Under the pieces are notes generated by a model. That model was not told the origin of the DNA and made no database searches. It was given only the letters and a program-made list of their open reading frames with translations. From contig NZ_CP061721.1 in assembly GCF_014764445.1 (NCBI RefSeq), forward strand, positions 310,001-374,000: a stretch of DNA of 64,000 bases. Reading direction: 5' to 3'. Both the position numbers and the translations under genes were made by a program. Every line of letters starts with the position of its first letter. The first letter of the stretch is position 1. The stretch comes from Pseudarthrobacter sp. BIM B-2242 (lineage in GTDB: Bacteria > Actinomycetota > Actinomycetes > Actinomycetales > Micrococcaceae). This document shows positions 48,464 through 57,260 of the stretch, piece after piece.

Positions 48464-49260
48464 GCGATCACCACATCTACGCCGGCATCGGTCAGGGCGG
48501 CTGTGAGTTCCGGGCTGGGTTCGCTGTCTGTAATCAAAGTGTCCAGATCTTTCAGGGAGGCGAACTGGACCAGCGTTTCCGCGTCCAGTTTGGAGGAGTC
48601 GGCCAGCACCACGATGCGGCGGGCCGACTGGACGAAGGCTGCCTTGACGGCGGCTTCTTCAGGATCGGGCGTGCTGAGGCCAAAGCTTGCATGGATGCCG
48701 TTGGTGCCAAGGAACGCGATGTCCGGGCGCATCCTTTGGGCGGCTTCCACGGTTGCCTGCCCAACGGCGGCCTGGGTCAGGCCCCGGACCCGGCCGCCCA
48801 GGATCTGCAGGGCGATACCGGGCGCGCTGGCCAGTTTGGCAGCGATGGGCACGGCATGCGTGATGACCACAAGTTCGGGCGCGGTCGCAGGGGAGGGTTC
48901 GACGGCGGCCCGCCGGGAGAGCAGGTCGGCAAGGGCTTCGGTGGTGGAACCGGCGTCGAGCAGGATGCTCCCGGACTTGGACCGGGGGATCAGGGCAAGG
49001 GCCGCCTGGGCAATGCGGAGCTTCTGGTCCGGGCGCTGGATGGTCCGCTCGTTGATGCTTTCCTCGGACGTGCTGAAACGGTCGGCCGCAACGGCGCCGC
49101 CGTGGACGCGCCGGACGGTGCCCGCGCTTTCGAGGGTGGCGAGGTCGCGGCGGACAGTTTCGGTGGTGATGCTGAAGCGCTCGGCCAGCACGGTCACGCT
49201 GACGCGGCCGTTGCCGGCAACTAGCTCGGCAATCTTCTGCTGGCGCTCTTCGGCGAACAC
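48460..49260 (-). CDS. DeoR family regulator of the fructose operon
   Basis: This protein of about 266 residues has an N-terminal HTH (FAEERQQKIAELVAGNGRVSV..LAERFSITTETVRRDLATLES) followed by RRVHGGAVA and a DeoR sensor domain with GSILLDAGSTTEALADLL, as in sugar-phosphate sensors of the isomerase fold. GTG 49260 follows GGAGGG; an extension to 49308 is less likely. As first gene of the fruK-fruA-ptsH operon, it probably responds to fructose-1-phosphate or fructose-1,6-bisphosphate. A good sigma-70-type promoter lies upstream. Confidence 0.85.
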   Translation of the reverse strand: MFAEERQQKIAELVAGNGRVSVTVLAERFSITTETVRRDLATLESAGTVRRVHGGAVAADRFSTSEESINERTIQRPDQKLRIAQAALALIPRSKSGSILLDAGSTTEALADLLSRRAAVEPSPATAPELVVITHAVPIAAKLASAPGIALQILGGRVRGLTQAAVGQATVEAAQRMRPDIAFLGTNGIHASFGLSTPDPEEAAVKAAFVQSARRIVVLADSSKLDAETLVQFASLKDLDTLITDSEPSPELTAALTDAGVDVVIA

Positions 49261-49326
49261 GTGCCCTCCATTGCGTAAAGTCTGGGTTCCATCCGTGACT
49301 GGCATCACATGATGTGGAATTACTTG

Positions 49327-49356
49327 ACTTTATCTTTGCTTATGTTGGTTTGTCAA
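49327..49356 (-). promoter_or_regulatory. Promoter of the fructose PTS operon
   Basis: On the minus strand, TTGACA (49356-49351) and TAAAGT (49332-49327) are separated by 18 bp. The start codon of the deoR gene is 67 bp beyond the -10. The AT-rich context contrasts with the surrounding GC-rich DNA. An imperfect palindrome CACATGATGTG just downstream (about 49305-49316) could be the operator. Confidence 0.6.
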
Positions 49357-49492
49357 TGGAAATCCACACGAAACAAAGACGGCGGAGCGCCTCCCGCTGG
49401 TCGGGGGGTCCGAAGGAAACGAAAAAGCCGGGACGGACCTCGGTGGTCCGGCCCGGCTGTCGGGTTTTCATGGTGACGCTATCGCCCGGGAG

Positions 49493-49750
49493 CTACAGTC
49501 CGCCGTCGCGGCTTTCGTTGCGCGTGATGCGCTCGCCGGTGTTCGGGTCAACCACCGATCGGGTTTCACTGACGCGCCGGCTGCGGCCCGGCGAGGCGAG
49601 TACAAGGGACGCAATCAGTCCGATGACGCCGACGGCCATCAGGATGTAGCCGATCAGGACCTGGTCAACGAACGGGATCAGGCCCGGTGCAACCGCCCAG
49701 GCCAGGATGGCACCGAGCGCGATAAGGAAGATGGCGGAACCGATTCTCAT
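49493..49750 (-). CDS. DUF6458 small membrane protein
   Basis: This 85-residue protein has two membrane helices (GSAIFLIALGAILAWAVAPG and LIGYILMAVGVIGLIASLVL) followed by a short charged tail with DPNTGERITR. This is the actinobacterial DUF6458 arrangement; the function is unknown. AAGGAG precedes the ATG. Transcribed alone. Confidence 0.75.
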   Translation of the reverse strand: MRIGSAIFLIALGAILAWAVAPGLIPFVDQVLIGYILMAVGVIGLIASLVLASPGRSRRVSETRSVVDPNTGERITRNESRDGGL

Positions 49751-49909
49751 GACTTGCTCCTTGTGGTTCGAGTACGTGTGGTGCCGAACTGCTAAGCATG
49801 CTGTCCTCTCACAACCTACAGCCCGGCAGGGTGCGATTCAATCACCGGCAAGGCTGCGGATTGGCGGCGTCGTGGCTGTTCAACGGCCCGCACTGGCTAG
49901 GCTGGTCGG

Positions 49910-50527
49910 ATGGAAACAGTTGTTTGGTCCAAGCCGGAGGCTGAGCGGGACGGCACGCCGCTGCTCGTCCTCATGCATGGCTACGGCACGGACGAGTCCC
50001 GCATGGTGCGGCTGTTCGAGTATCTGCCCGCCGAATTCACCTGTGCCGCCTTGCGGGCTCCGATGGTGATTGGCGACCACTATGGCTGGTTCCTGCTGGA
50101 CTACTTCCTGGTCAACGATTTTGCCGATGTCATTGCCGCCACCAATGCCGTCCAGGACTGGATCGGCTCCGTGCGGGGCCGCCACAGCAGCGTGAGCCTG
50201 ATGGGCTATTCGCAGGGGATGGCCATGGCCAGTACTCTCCTGCGCCTGCACCCCAACGACTACAAGGCAACGGTGGGGTTGTCCGGGTTTGTCCTGGAGA
50301 ACGAACTGTTGTCACTAACTGACTCTTTTGAAACCCCGCCCCCCTTCTTCTGGGGGCGGGACAAAGCGGACCTTGTGATCAATGAGGACGCCACGGCCTA
50401 CACCGGGCAGTGGCTCCACGAAAACACTCACCTGACTGCCCGGACGTACCCCGGCATGGGCCACGCGATGAGTAAAGCCGAGATGGTGGACGTCAGCGCG
50501 TTCCTGCGCCACTACGTGCTGGACTGA
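49910..50527 (+). CDS. Alpha/beta hydrolase, carboxylesterase/phospholipase type
   Basis: This 205-residue serine hydrolase has the nucleophile in LMGYSQGMAMA, an oxyanion HGYGTDES near residue 23, Asp in DKADLVI and His in GMGHAMS. This fits the small carboxylesterase (EstB/YpfH-like) family. Substrates are short-chain esters or acyl groups; the natural one is unknown. It appears monocistronic. The LacI-type operator 75 bp beyond its stop belongs to the next genes. Confidence 0.82.
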   Translation: METVVWSKPEAERDGTPLLVLMHGYGTDESRMVRLFEYLPAEFTCAALRAPMVIGDHYGWFLLDYFLVNDFADVIAATNAVQDWIGSVRGRHSSVSLMGYSQGMAMASTLLRLHPNDYKATVGLSGFVLENELLSLTDSFETPPPFFWGRDKADLVINEDATAYTGQWLHENTHLTARTYPGMGHAMSKAEMVDVSAFLRHYVLD

Positions 50528-50601
50528 CCTCCCGCGGGCCGGTTGGCGGGCCGGGCCGTCCGGGGGTTCGGCAGGCAGCAAATCCAGTTGCGCGCGAAAT
50601 C

Positions 50602-50615
50602 TGCAAGCGCTTACA
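50602..50615. promoter_or_regulatory. LacI-family operator upstream of the maltose phosphorolysis genes
   Basis: TGCAAGCGCTTACA is exactly the reverse complement of the site at 5383-5396 before the amylase gene. It lies 365 bp upstream of the beta-phosphoglucomutase start and 59 bp upstream of a short ORF with its own ribosome site. Confidence 0.65.
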
Positions 50616-50673
50616 CTCGATGTTGGCCCGAATCCTCCGGCCGTTGAGCCAGCAGGAGAAGGATGCCCCACCG

Positions 50674-50772
50674 GTGCCCATGAGCCAGGCCCCTGCCCGC
50701 GCCCGCCCGCCCGGGCAGCGCAGGTTGTCAGGCCGCACCAGGGCGCTCATCATGGAACGAGACGTTTTTTAG
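50674..50772 (+). CDS. Short ORF after the operator, possible gene remnant
   Basis: GTG 50674 (or ATG 50680) opens a frame of about 32 codons reading MSQAPARARPPGQRRLSG and ending MERDVF. AGGAGAAGG lies about 9 nt before the GTG. The basic, Pro/Arg-rich start resembles the cytoplasmic N-terminus of a transporter permease, then stops abruptly. It could be the leftover start of a deleted gene or a leader peptide. No family is recognised. Confidence 0.3.
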   Translation: MPMSQAPARARPPGQRRLSGRTRALIMERDVF

Positions 50773-50979
50773 CAGCCCACCGGCCCGCCGAGGTTTTTTG
50801 ACCCGGCCCCTGGCCGCCCCTGCTGATCCGGCGGACGCGGTTGCCCGCGCTTCCCCGCTCTGCCTTTACACCCCGTTGCCCGGACGCTGAGGTCCGCTGG
50901 TTGAAATTCCCGCCCGTTGAAACCACACCCATTTGAGTTACGCCCCCAAGGCTTCCCGCCGTCTGGAAGGACACTGCGC
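50773..50979. other. Leader region before the beta-phosphoglucomutase gene
   Basis: With the preceding short ORF and operator, the gene-poor stretch from 50528 to 50979 spans about 450 bp. This part shows no gene. Two T runs (50765-50770 and 50796-50801) flank a GC-rich segment, but no convincing stem was identified. Confidence 0.4.
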
Positions 50980-51744
50980 ATGACTGACGTTTTGACAACC
51001 CAAACCCCCGGCTGGACCACCGCTTCTGCCATCCTCTTCGACCTTGACGGAGTGCTGACGCCTACCGCCACCGTCCATGAACAGGCGTGGAAGGAACTCT
51101 TCGAGGGCTATCTCACCACCCGGCCCGACGTGCCCGGCTACCGCGAAGAGGACTACTTCGACCACATCGACGGCAAGCCCCGGTTCGACGGTGTCCGCGA
51201 TTTCCTGGCATCACGCGGCATCGTGCTCCCCGAAGGCTCCGCCAGCGACGGGACCGAAGGCGGCAGCTCAACCGGCGCCGCTCCGCGAACAGAAACGGTG
51301 CAGGGACTCGGCAACCGCAAGAACCAGGTGTTCAACGACATCGTCAGTGCCGGCGTCGAGCCTTTTGAAGGGTCGGTGCGTTTCCTCAAGGCCGCACTGG
51401 ACCGCGGGCTCAAGGTCGCCGTCGTCTCTTCCTCACGGAACGCGCCCGCGGTCCTGAAGGCAGCGGGCCTCAACGGGCACTTCGAGGTGGTGGTTGACGG
51501 CGTGGTGGCCGCGGCCAAGGGCCTGCCCGGCAAACCCAGCCCGGCCACCTACAACTACGCAGCACAGCTTTTGGGCCTGCCCAGCGAAGAGTGCGTGGTG
51601 GTTGAGGACGCGGTGTCCGGTGTCCAGGCTGGCCACGCCGGAACGTTCCACTCGGTAATCGGCGTGGACAGGGGTGCCGGACGGCAGACCCTGCTCGACG
51701 CCGGAGCCACCAGGGTGGTCAACGACCTCCAGGAACTCCTCTAG
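50980..51744 (+). CDS. Beta-phosphoglucomutase family HAD hydrolase
   Basis: This 254-residue HAD protein has motif I FDLDGVLTPT (nucleophile Asp), motif II VVSSSRN, a Lys in KGLPGKPSPATYNYAA and motif IV VVVEDAVSGVQAG. It also has the cap residues HEQAWKELFEGYL. Together with the GH65 phosphorylase downstream it should convert beta-glucose-1-phosphate to glucose-6-phosphate. ATG 50980 follows GGAAGGA. A gap of 72 bp separates it from the GH65 gene, and a shared transcript is likely. Confidence 0.87.
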   Translation: MTDVLTTQTPGWTTASAILFDLDGVLTPTATVHEQAWKELFEGYLTTRPDVPGYREEDYFDHIDGKPRFDGVRDFLASRGIVLPEGSASDGTEGGSSTGAAPRTETVQGLGNRKNQVFNDIVSAGVEPFEGSVRFLKAALDRGLKVAVVSSSRNAPAVLKAAGLNGHFEVVVDGVVAAAKGLPGKPSPATYNYAAQLLGLPSEECVVVEDAVSGVQAGHAGTFHSVIGVDRGAGRQTLLDAGATRVVNDLQELL

Positions 51745-51816
51745 CAAACCTCCCGGCTGGAACCAGCCAGGCAAGCCCCACACAGACCAGCACCACGCCA
51801 AAAGGATCGCAACACC

Positions 51817-54159
51817 ATGGCACTTATCACCGCGGACCGCGAACGGTTCCCCGACACTCCCTGGCAGCTTGTGGAGACCCACCACCAGCCGGACAACGCG
51901 GGAACCCTGGAGACGCTCTTTGCCCTGGGCAACGGGCACCTTGGGATCCGCGGTGCGCACTGGGCCGCGGCGGACGCCGAACTGCCGGGCAGCTTCATTA
52001 ACGGCCTGCACGAAATCTGGGACATCAAGCATGCAGAGAACGCGTTCGGCTTTGCCCGGACGGGCCAGCGGATCCTTTATATCCCCGATGTAAACAACTT
52101 CACGGTCATCATCGACGGCGAATCCCTCTCGCTCGCGGAATCGGATGTGCTGGACTACCGCCGCACGGTTGATTTCGCCACCGGGATCTACGAATGCCGC
52201 ATCACCTGGCGCTGCCGGTCCGGTGCGTCGGTAACCACTACCGAACGCCGCGCCGTGGGCTTCGCGTCGCGCGGCGCCCTCGGAATCTCGCTGGAAGTAG
52301 CGTCGGACCGTGAGGTTTCCGCTGACGTCACCTCGTCCGTCATCAACCGCCAGGACCAGCCCGTGGAGGACCACTCGGCGCATGATCCCCGCCGTGCCGG
52401 CCGGCACGCAGGCCGGGTCCTGCTGCCGGTACGGATCGACGGGAGCGACGGCTCGCTCCGGCTGGCCTGGCAAGCCGCGGAATCCGGGCAGCGCGTGGGA
52501 CTGGCCGTGGACCACTGGACCTCGGCCGGCCACCAGCCGTTCGAAACCGTGGCAGGCGAAGACGACAGCAGCGTCCGCTACGTCCTGGCGGTCCGCGCCG
52601 AGGAGCCGTTCCGGCTGGAGAAGAGCGTCAGCTACGCCGCCGGGCCGGGCGTCCAGGACTCCGAACGGGACGCCGCGGAAACCGCCGAGGCCGGGCTCCG
52701 TCCCGTGGAGGACATCTTCGTCGAGAGCCGGGAGCACTACCGCGAGTACTGGGCCACCTCGGACATCGTGGTAGCCGGCCAGCCCCAGCTCCAGCAGGCC
52801 ATCCGCTGGAACCTGTTCCAGCTGGCGCAGGCGACGGCGCGGGCCGACGTCGCGGGCATTCCCGCCAAGGGCGTCACCGGCTCGGGCTATGAGGGGCACT
52901 ATTTCTGGGACCAGGAGGTCTACCTACTGCCCTACCTCACGTACACGAACCCCGACGGCGCCCGCAAGGTCCTGGAGTTCCGGCACGAAATGCTCCCGGC
53001 GGCCAAAATCCGGGCCAAGGAGCTGAGTGTGGACGGCGCCCTGTTCCCCTGGCGCACCATTAACGGCCTCGAAGCCAGCGCGTACTATGCTGCCGGCACG
53101 GCGCAGTTCCACATCGCCGCCGCCATCGCCTTCGCCACCAGCCGCTACGTGTGGGCCAGCGGGGACGACGCCTTCCGTGAAGGCACGGGCGCGGAGCTGC
53201 TGATCGAAACCGCCCGGATGTGGATCTCGCTGGGCTTCTTTGGCAAGGACGGGCTCTTCCACATCCACGGCGTCACAGGCCCGGACGAGTACACGGCGGT
53301 TGTCAACGACAACCTCTACACCAACGTGATGGCCCGCTTTAACCTGCGCGCCGCCGCGGCCGTGGAACACCAGGCGATTGACGATGCCGAACGCCAGCTC
53401 TGGGTGCAGGCCGCCAACCGCATGCACCTGCCCTTCGACGAAGACCTTGAGGTCTATTCGCAGGACAACGACTTCATGACCCTGGAGCCCTGGGACTGGA
53501 CCACGCCCCGGTCAAAGTACCCGCTGCTGCTGCACTTCCACCCGCTGGTGATTTACCGCCACCAGGTGCTGAAGCAGGCCGACACCGTCCTGGCCATGTT
53601 CCTGCAGTGGCAGGATTTCACGGCGGTGGAGAAGCGCCGCGCCTTTGATTTCTACGACCCCATCACCACCGGGGATTCCACCCTGTCCGCCTGCGTGCAG
53701 GGGATCATGGCAGCCGAAGTGGGGCACCCCGGCGCAGCGCTGGAGCACTTCACCAACGCCGTCTTTATCGACTTGGATGACACGCACGGGAACACCATCG
53801 ACGGCGTGCACATCGCCTCCACCGGTGGAGTCTGGAGCTCATTGGTCTGCGGCTTCGCGGGGCTCCGCGACCAGGGCCACATGCCGTTCTTCGACCCCCG
53901 GCTCCCCGCCGAATGGGAGGCGCTGACCTTCCACCTGAAAGTCCGGGGCCGGCTGCTGCTGGTCGAGCTCGACGCCGGCGCGCTCACCCTGAGCGTCCAA
54001 AGCGGCGGTCAGCTGGACGTGGATATCCGCGGCCAGGTGTTCCGGGTGGGCACGGACCCGGTCCGGGTTGCCCTGGAAGCCTTTGAGTGCCCCGAGCCCA
54101 CGGTGTTCCCCAGCGGACCGCCCACCGCGAGCATGCCCGTCGTGCACGCGGCCGGCTAA
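51817..54159 (+). CDS. Glycoside hydrolase family 65 phosphorylase (maltose/trehalose/kojibiose type)
   Basis: This 780-residue, full-length GH65 enzyme has an N-terminal beta-sandwich (ETLFALGNGHLGIRG), the barrel segment GYEGHYFWDQEVYLLPYL and the catalytic acid E491 in GVTGPDEYTAVVNDN, equivalent to E487 of Lactobacillus maltose phosphorylase. It also has HIASTGGVWSSLVCGFAGLRD near the end. It cleaves an alpha-glucosyl disaccharide with phosphate to give beta-glucose-1-phosphate. Pairing with beta-phosphoglucomutase and the operator shared with an amylase make maltose the best guess. Trehalose or kojibiose remain possible. Confidence 0.88.
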   Translation: MALITADRERFPDTPWQLVETHHQPDNAGTLETLFALGNGHLGIRGAHWAAADAELPGSFINGLHEIWDIKHAENAFGFARTGQRILYIPDVNNFTVIIDGESLSLAESDVLDYRRTVDFATGIYECRITWRCRSGASVTTTERRAVGFASRGALGISLEVASDREVSADVTSSVINRQDQPVEDHSAHDPRRAGRHAGRVLLPVRIDGSDGSLRLAWQAAESGQRVGLAVDHWTSAGHQPFETVAGEDDSSVRYVLAVRAEEPFRLEKSVSYAAGPGVQDSERDAAETAEAGLRPVEDIFVESREHYREYWATSDIVVAGQPQLQQAIRWNLFQLAQATARADVAGIPAKGVTGSGYEGHYFWDQEVYLLPYLTYTNPDGARKVLEFRHEMLPAAKIRAKELSVDGALFPWRTINGLEASAYYAAGTAQFHIAAAIAFATSRYVWASGDDAFREGTGAELLIETARMWISLGFFGKDGLFHIHGVTGPDEYTAVVNDNLYTNVMARFNLRAAAAVEHQAIDDAERQLWVQAANRMHLPFDEDLEVYSQDNDFMTLEPWDWTTPRSKYPLLLHFHPLVIYRHQVLKQADTVLAMFLQWQDFTAVEKRRAFDFYDPITTGDSTLSACVQGIMAAEVGHPGAALEHFTNAVFIDLDDTHGNTIDGVHIASTGGVWSSLVCGFAGLRDQGHMPFFDPRLPAEWEALTFHLKVRGRLLLVELDAGALTLSVQSGGQLDVDIRGQVFRVGTDPVRVALEAFECPEPTVFPSGPPTASMPVVHAAG

Positions 54160-54226
54160 GACCCGGGCGCAACGAGGATCCTGCCGCCGGCGGAGGGAGC
54201 TGACACCCGCTGGAAGCGGGGCTGCG

Positions 54227-55561
54227 TCAGTCTCCCGCCGCCGTGCGTTCCACAGCGGGTGCCGGTGCCGGGTCCAGCGGATGGGCTAGTTCGTCCTGGG
54301 GCATGCGCGCCGCGATCATGGCGATCACCGCCAGGACAGGGCAGACGCCGCCGGCGAACAGGAAGATCGCCCAGATGGGAAAGACCGCGGCGGCCGGACC
54401 GGCCAGCGCCATGGACACCGGCATCAGCGCGAGCGACACAAAGAAGTCCAGGCTGGAAACCCGGCCCAGCAGATGCCGCGGCACCCGCCGTTGCAGCAGC
54501 GTGCCCCAGATGACCATGCCCACGCTGCCGGTGGCACCGAAGATGAACATCGCGGCGGCAACGGTCCAGAAGCTATCCAGGATGCCGACGGCGGCGAGCG
54601 GCAGGCTGCCCGCACCCCAGCAGACCATCATCACCGTGAGGTAGCGGCGGGGGAGTTTCAGGGACGCTGTCACCAGCGACCCGATTGCCCCGCCCACGCC
54701 CATCACGGCGAGCAGGAAGCCGAACATCCGGGAATCGCCGCCGAGCTGGTCACGGACCACAAACGGCATCAGCACTTCGATGGGGCCGATCAGGAAGAGC
54801 ACCGAAATACAGGCCCACAGCAACGTCCAGAGCAGCCACGGCGTGCGGATGGTGTAGCTGACGCCCTCCCGGAGGTCGTGGAAGAACGACGTCCTGGCCG
54901 GGCGTTCGTGGGTATCGGAGCCGGTCGGGTGGGAGTCGCCGTCGTCTGCGCCGCTGGATGGCGCCGCGAGGGCATGACGGCCCAGGAAGTTCAGGATGAT
55001 GAACGCCAGCAGGTGGCAGCCGGCCACGCCCGTCACGGCATGGGACGGGGAGAGCGCGGCAACAAGGATGCCCGCGACAGCCGGTCCGGCAGCCTGCTGG
55101 AGGATGGGCCGCATGGTGCCCTCCATGCCGTTGGCCGCCAGCAGGTCCTGGGCCGGCAGGATCCGCGGCAGGATGGCGGAGTAGGCCGGGAAGAAGAACG
55201 CGGCCCCCACGCCCAGGACAAAGCTGCCCGCGGCAAGATGCCACAACTGCAGCCAACCGGCCATCGCCAACCCGCTGATGGCAGCGATCACGGCCAGGTT
55301 GGCGCCTTCGACGGCGATGATCAGCAGCCGCTGCGGAACCCTGTCCGCGGCGATCCCGCCGGCCAGGACGAAGGCCACCAGGCCCACGCTGCCTGCTGCC
55401 GCTACGAGCGAAAGTTCCAGCGGCCCGCCGCCGAGGTGGATCACCTGGTAGACCATGGCGACAGCCCACATGCCGGATCCAAAGATGGAAATGGCCAGGG
55501 CTGCGATAAGGACCCGGTACTCGCGGTGCGCAAACGGCCGCAGGGCTTGGAGTGTGGGCAT
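54227..55561 (-). CDS. MFS transporter (MFS_3 / EntS-like drug exporter)
   Basis: This 444-residue, 12-helix protein starts PFAHREYRVLIAALAISIFGSGMW. It has the loop AGGIAADRVPQRLLI and the segment AILPRILPAQDLLAANGMEGTMRPILQQAAGPAVAGIL, hallmarks of the MFS_3/enterobactin-exporter-type group. A charged loop of about 35 residues divides the halves. Export of drugs or siderophores is typical, but no substrate can be set. The siderophore operon in this window lacks an exporter, although this gene is 22 kb away. It is convergent with the GH65 gene. Confidence 0.8.
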   Translation of the reverse strand: MPTLQALRPFAHREYRVLIAALAISIFGSGMWAVAMVYQVIHLGGGPLELSLVAAAGSVGLVAFVLAGGIAADRVPQRLLIIAVEGANLAVIAAISGLAMAGWLQLWHLAAGSFVLGVGAAFFFPAYSAILPRILPAQDLLAANGMEGTMRPILQQAAGPAVAGILVAALSPSHAVTGVAGCHLLAFIILNFLGRHALAAPSSGADDGDSHPTGSDTHERPARTSFFHDLREGVSYTIRTPWLLWTLLWACISVLFLIGPIEVLMPFVVRDQLGGDSRMFGFLLAVMGVGGAIGSLVTASLKLPRRYLTVMMVCWGAGSLPLAAVGILDSFWTVAAAMFIFGATGSVGMVIWGTLLQRRVPRHLLGRVSSLDFFVSLALMPVSMALAGPAAAVFPIWAIFLFAGGVCPVLAVIAMIAARMPQDELAHPLDPAPAPAVERTAAGD

Positions 55562-55702
55562 AGGGCAAGTTTAGGCGGGGCCGGATAGCGGTGGAACCGA
55601 AAAGGGTACGTAGTGTTAAGCACCCTTACTGTTAAGGCAAGCTGTTAAGGAAAGCCGCAGCCTGGCTGCCGCGGCAGACGTACTACAGAAGCAGAGGTGA
55701 CC

Positions 55703-56521
55703 ATGGCCAAGCGCAGTAATCCCGCAGTACGCATCGCCCAGGAGACCGCCCACAACGCGGTGTTCGATGCCGAGGGCAAGCCGAAACCCGGCGTCCACAA
55801 CATGCTCCTGAGGGCGGTCGAAATCCAACGGCCGCTTGTGGTCGCCTACGTCCGGCGGCTGCAGCGCAAGCACCCCGCCGCCAGCGCAGCCAGGCTCGCG
55901 GAAATCCTGGAGCGCGACTACCTGCGTGCGGTGACCGGCGGCGGCGCGCTCGTCGGGGCAACCGCGGTTGTGCCCGGCGTCGGAACTGTAGCCTCACTGG
56001 GTCTCTCCGCCGCGGCCACGGTCGGCTTCCTTGAAGCCACGGCGCTCTACGCCACGTCGCTGGCCGAACTCCACGGGATCCGCCTGACCAACCCGGAAAA
56101 GGCCAGCACCATGGTCATGGCCATCATGCTGGGCGAGGAGGGAACTGCCCTGCTGGGTACGCTGAGCGGGCAGGCCATGGGCAAGGGTGCCAGTGCCACC
56201 CAGGCATGGGGAAACGCGCTGTCCAAGTCCATGCCCACCGGTTTCGGCGCCATCCGGACGAAGATCCAGAAGGCCTTCCTTAAGAACCTGCTCAAACGCC
56301 AGGGCACCGCGCTCTTTGGCCGGGCCCTGCCGTTCGGCATCGGCGCTGTGGTGGGCGGTGCGGGCAACCTGATGATGGGCCGGGCCGTGGTGGCGAACGC
56401 CAAGGAGGCTTTCGGCCCGATGCCGGATACGATTCCGGGGGAGCTCAAAGCCACCGCTGCAGCTGCGGAGACCAACCCCGCGGCCAACAACACCCTGGAG
56501 GGTAAAAACCTTGGATCTTAA
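55703..56521 (+). CDS. Hypothetical glycine-rich membrane-associated protein
   Basis: This 272-residue protein has a basic N-terminal third (MAKRSNPAVRIAQETAHNAV, VRRLQRKHP), then a Gly/Ala-rich hydrophobic stretch GGGALVGATAVVPGVGTVAS continuing for about 40 residues. A second hydrophobic region GRALPFGIGAVVGGAGNLMMG is near the C-terminus. This resembles EcsC-like proteins only loosely, and no family is assigned. ATG 55703 follows GAGGTG. The 3' end overlaps pxpA by 11 bp, so the two genes share a transcript. Confidence 0.6.
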   Translation: MAKRSNPAVRIAQETAHNAVFDAEGKPKPGVHNMLLRAVEIQRPLVVAYVRRLQRKHPAASAARLAEILERDYLRAVTGGGALVGATAVVPGVGTVASLGLSAAATVGFLEATALYATSLAELHGIRLTNPEKASTMVMAIMLGEEGTALLGTLSGQAMGKGASATQAWGNALSKSMPTGFGAIRTKIQKAFLKNLLKRQGTALFGRALPFGIGAVVGGAGNLMMGRAVVANAKEAFGPMPDTIPGELKATAAAAETNPAANNTLEGKNLGS

Positions 56522-57260
56522 CGCTGACCTCGGCGAATCGTTCGGCTCGTGGACCATGGGCGATGACGCCGCGATGTTCCCGCTGGTGACCAGTGCCAAC
56601 GTGGCCTGCGGCTTCCACGCGGGGGACCCGGTCACCATGCTGGACAGCTGCCGCGCGGCGTTCGAGCTCGACGTGACAGTGGGCGCGCACGTGGGGTACC
56701 GGGACCTGGCCGGCTTCGGCCGCCGGTCCCTGGACATGTCCTTCGACGAGCTGTTCGGCGACGTCCTCTACCAGCTGGGAGCGCTCGACGGCGTCGCGCA
56801 CGCGGTGGGTGCCTCCGTTGACTACGTCAAGCCGCACGGCGCCCTCTACAACCGCTTGGTGCATGACGCCGATCAGGCCTCCGCCGTGGTGGCAGCCATC
56901 CAGGCCTACGATCCCGGGCTGCCCATTCTTGGCCTGCCCGGCTCGCAACTGCTGGTCCAGGCCAAGGAAGCCGGCCACCCCGTTTTTGTGGAGGCCTTTG
57001 TGGACCGTGCCTACCAGGCGGACGGCACGCTGGTGCCGCGCTCGCAGGAGGGCGCCGTGCTGCATAACGTTGGCTCGATCGTGGAGCGCGCCGTGCGCCT
57101 TGCCACGAAGGGGGAGGTAGTTGCCGTGGACGGAACCGTGGTCCAGGTCAGGCCTGATTCCCTGTGCATTCACGGCGACACCCCCGGCGCCGTCGAAATG
57201 GCCTCTGCCGTCCGGGCCGGGCTCGAGGCAGCCGGCGTGGAGCTGGAGTCCTTCGCCTAG
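56511..57260 (+). CDS. pxpA: 5-oxoprolinase subunit A, LamB/YcsF family
   Basis: This 249-residue protein has the family segments MDLNADLGESFGSW, ANVACGFHAGDP, GAHVGYRDLAGFGRR, VDYVKPHGALYN and CIHGDTPGA. PxpA acts with PxpB and PxpC to open 5-oxoproline to glutamate using ATP. PxpB/C are not adjacent here, so they must be elsewhere or the protein acts differently. The TTG start at 56511 follows GGAGGG inside the end of the upstream gene. Its 3' end overlaps the convergent DUF445 gene by 4 bp. Confidence 0.87.
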   Translation: MDLNADLGESFGSWTMGDDAAMFPLVTSANVACGFHAGDPVTMLDSCRAAFELDVTVGAHVGYRDLAGFGRRSLDMSFDELFGDVLYQLGALDGVAHAVGASVDYVKPHGALYNRLVHDADQASAVVAAIQAYDPGLPILGLPGSQLLVQAKEAGHPVFVEAFVDRAYQADGTLVPRSQEGAVLHNVGSIVERAVRLATKGEVVAVDGTVVQVRPDSLCIHGDTPGAVEMASAVRAGLEAAGVELESFA

